From CAVXFB01 sp963760935 (GTDB lineage Bacteria; Planctomycetota; Planctomycetia; Pirellulales; Thermoguttaceae): a stretch of DNA of 64,000 bases. Under the pieces are notes generated by a model that searched no databases, was not told where the DNA came from, and saw nothing but the letters and a program-made list of their open reading frames with translations. A program made the position numbers and the translations under genes. This document shows, one piece after another, positions 62,895 to 64,000 of the stretch. The stretch spans positions 248,001 through 312,000 of the forward strand of contig CAVXFB010000002.1 in assembly GCA_963760935.1 (NCBI GenBank), given 5' to 3'. Positions within the stretch are counted from its first letter, which is position 1. Every line of letters starts with the position of its first letter.

Positions 62895-63845
62895 TAACGT
62901 TGAAACTTGTAGTTCGGGTTCTTGACGTCGAAGTCCGCGTCAGTGAACCCGTTATTGAGTTTCAAGTTCAGGTACGTGTACTCTTCGAGTAGTTCCGGCG
63001 CCGCCCTTCTCTTTCGGCCAATCGTACGATTCATAGCGGATGGGCAGGTTCAACTCTTTGTCGACGAAAATGCGGGCAAGGTGGAAGAGGAAGTTGCGCC
63101 GCGGCTCCGGATGCACCACTTCGATGCACGTGCATTCTCGGCCGTTGATCTTCGCGCCTTCGATGTATTTCACCTCGCACTCGCCGTACTTGACGTCCTT
63201 CTCGCCGACCTCGACCAGCCGGCGGGTCAAGTTCAGGATGCCAAGCTCCGTCAGCGGGTAGCGTTGGTTGCGCATGGCGACCGGTCCGTCAGGCCGAATC
63301 CTGACGGTGCCAAACATGGTGTTCTTCAGTCCAGGAGCCTCGTGCGCCCACATCAGCCCATCGTTCTGACCCTGGACGTACAATACCTCGCGGCCTTTGA
63401 CTTCGGGCGGGCCGACGAAGTACATGTAGACGCTATAGGGTTGGTGTCGGAGCTTGACGAACATATACTCGTAGTCCAGCACTTTGCCGCCGATCCGCTC
63501 GCGCTTGGCGACCGTGGCGGAGTAATCCTGGATCTTCTCGATGTTAGACATCCCGGCATATGCCCAGCGAAGCGTCGGCATCAGCGGATGTTCGTTGGCC
63601 GCCCCAACGCCCAACTTTGGCGCAGCCAAGGTCGCGGCCTGCGCGGACTCGGAGCGTTCGGCCACTTGATAGGCCGGGCGCGCTGCCGGAGCGGGAGTTG
63701 CCGCTGCGGCTGCCGCCGTGGGAGCGCCTCCTTCGGCCGTCTGCCGAAGCAGACCGCCAGGCTTTGCCGCCATTGCCGTGAGCATAATCCCAAAAGCCGC
63801 AACGGCCGGCAACCAACGCCGGACCTTCCTTGTCCTGTGAATCAT
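62894..63845 (-). CDS. DUF1571-family secreted lipoprotein-like protein, frameshift near 63000
   Basis: A signal-anchor segment (WLPAVAAFGIMLTAMAA) and an Ala/Pro-rich linker precede the DUF1571 domain, which is LolA-like in fold: YSATVAKRERIGGKVLDYEYMFVKLRHQPYSVYMYFVGP, then GMRIRPDGPVAMRNQRYPLTELGI and IRYESYDWPKEKGGA. The last 40 or so residues (LLEEYTYLNLKLNNGFTDADFDVKNPNY) lie in another frame, so one indel near 63000 is likely. DUF1571 is common in planctomycetes; related LolA folds carry lipids across the periplasm. Confidence 0.82.
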
Positions 63846-64000
63846 CTAATACCCTCCCTGTGAGGTGTCGCGAGACGACGCAAACCGTCACGTCGGACTG
63901 CCGCGGCTCCCATTGTGGTTCTTCCTTGACGTCAGGCTTCGCAGACGATGCGTTAACCGGCTGGTTTCGTTCCCTCTCCACCTATACGGCAAAGACAGGC
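63846..64000. other. Upstream region at the window end
   Basis: This stretch probably holds the promoter of the DUF1571 gene. Nothing else is recognisable before the edge. Confidence 0.4.

Noticed and set aside
62922..63863. 313-residue plus-strand frame over the DUF1571 gene
   Set aside because: Antisense to a conserved domain; no motif of its own.

Overview
The window looks like chromosomal DNA of a planctomycete, most likely of the Pirellulales/Gemmatales type. This is judged from gene content only: a Hanks-type kinase with a long Pro/Ser/Thr-rich membrane-anchored tail, an unusual sigma factor with stacked N-terminal HTH modules, DUF1571 and DUF2617 proteins, Tat-secreted Gfo/Idh/MocA and ThuA proteins, small Gly/Tyr/Pro-rich secreted proteins, and a sugar-phosphate isomerase family typical of the phylum. 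GC content is high. lpxA and a BtuFDC-like importer point to a diderm envelope. No plasmid, prophage or CRISPR hallmarks were seen.

Layout. 1-6.6 kb: tail of an IS110-like transposase, lpxA, a small TPR protein, a secreted esterase, a cluster of small membrane-anchored proteins (CsbD/YqjD/holin-like), a radical SAM protein and a 28-residue basic protein. 7-13.3 kb: secreted hydrolases, hemerythrin, an IscA-type protein, acylphosphatase, ABC permease. 13.3-18.6 kb: a RelE-like TA pair, hicAB coupled to purN, then ileS. 18.9-27.1 kb: a serine/threonine kinase, pnp with an acidic protein, then dnaG and rpoD ending in a strong terminator. 28-32 kb: an operon-like run of dprE1, dprE2, a UbiA-family DPPR synthase and a flippase-like protein, resembling the mycobacterial route to polyprenyl-phosphoryl-D-arabinose. 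32.3-38.1 kb: GT2, YqeG phosphatase, Gfo/Idh/MocA, FHA, TIM-barrel isomerase, uppP. 38.4 kb: tmRNA with its terminator. 39-48.8 kb: orphan histidine kinase, peptidase T, alternative sigma factor, cysteine desulfurase, double-ThuA protein, lipase. 49.3-57.9 kb: methyltransferase, BtuFDC-like importer, small secreted protein, membrane protein, TPR protein with a hydrolase, DUF2617. 58-64 kb: a SulP transporter between a decayed and a near-complete RAYT (REP-associated transposase) element, a truncated sulfotransferase, a hydrolase and a DUF1571 protein.

Two window-wide themes matter. First, about 20 otherwise well-conserved genes are broken by single-base frameshifts while both halves keep family residues. 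This fits uncorrected long-read indels better than mass pseudogenisation, so split genes are reported here as single loci. Second, the DNA is rich in palindromic repeats of several families (REPIN-like, RAYT-linked, long inverted repeats). Some lie inside essential genes: a REPIN-like palindrome in dnaG, and a palindrome plus a G-rich low-complexity block in ileS. Each adds residues with little or no disruption of reading.

All assignments are from reading the sequence; no database search was run.
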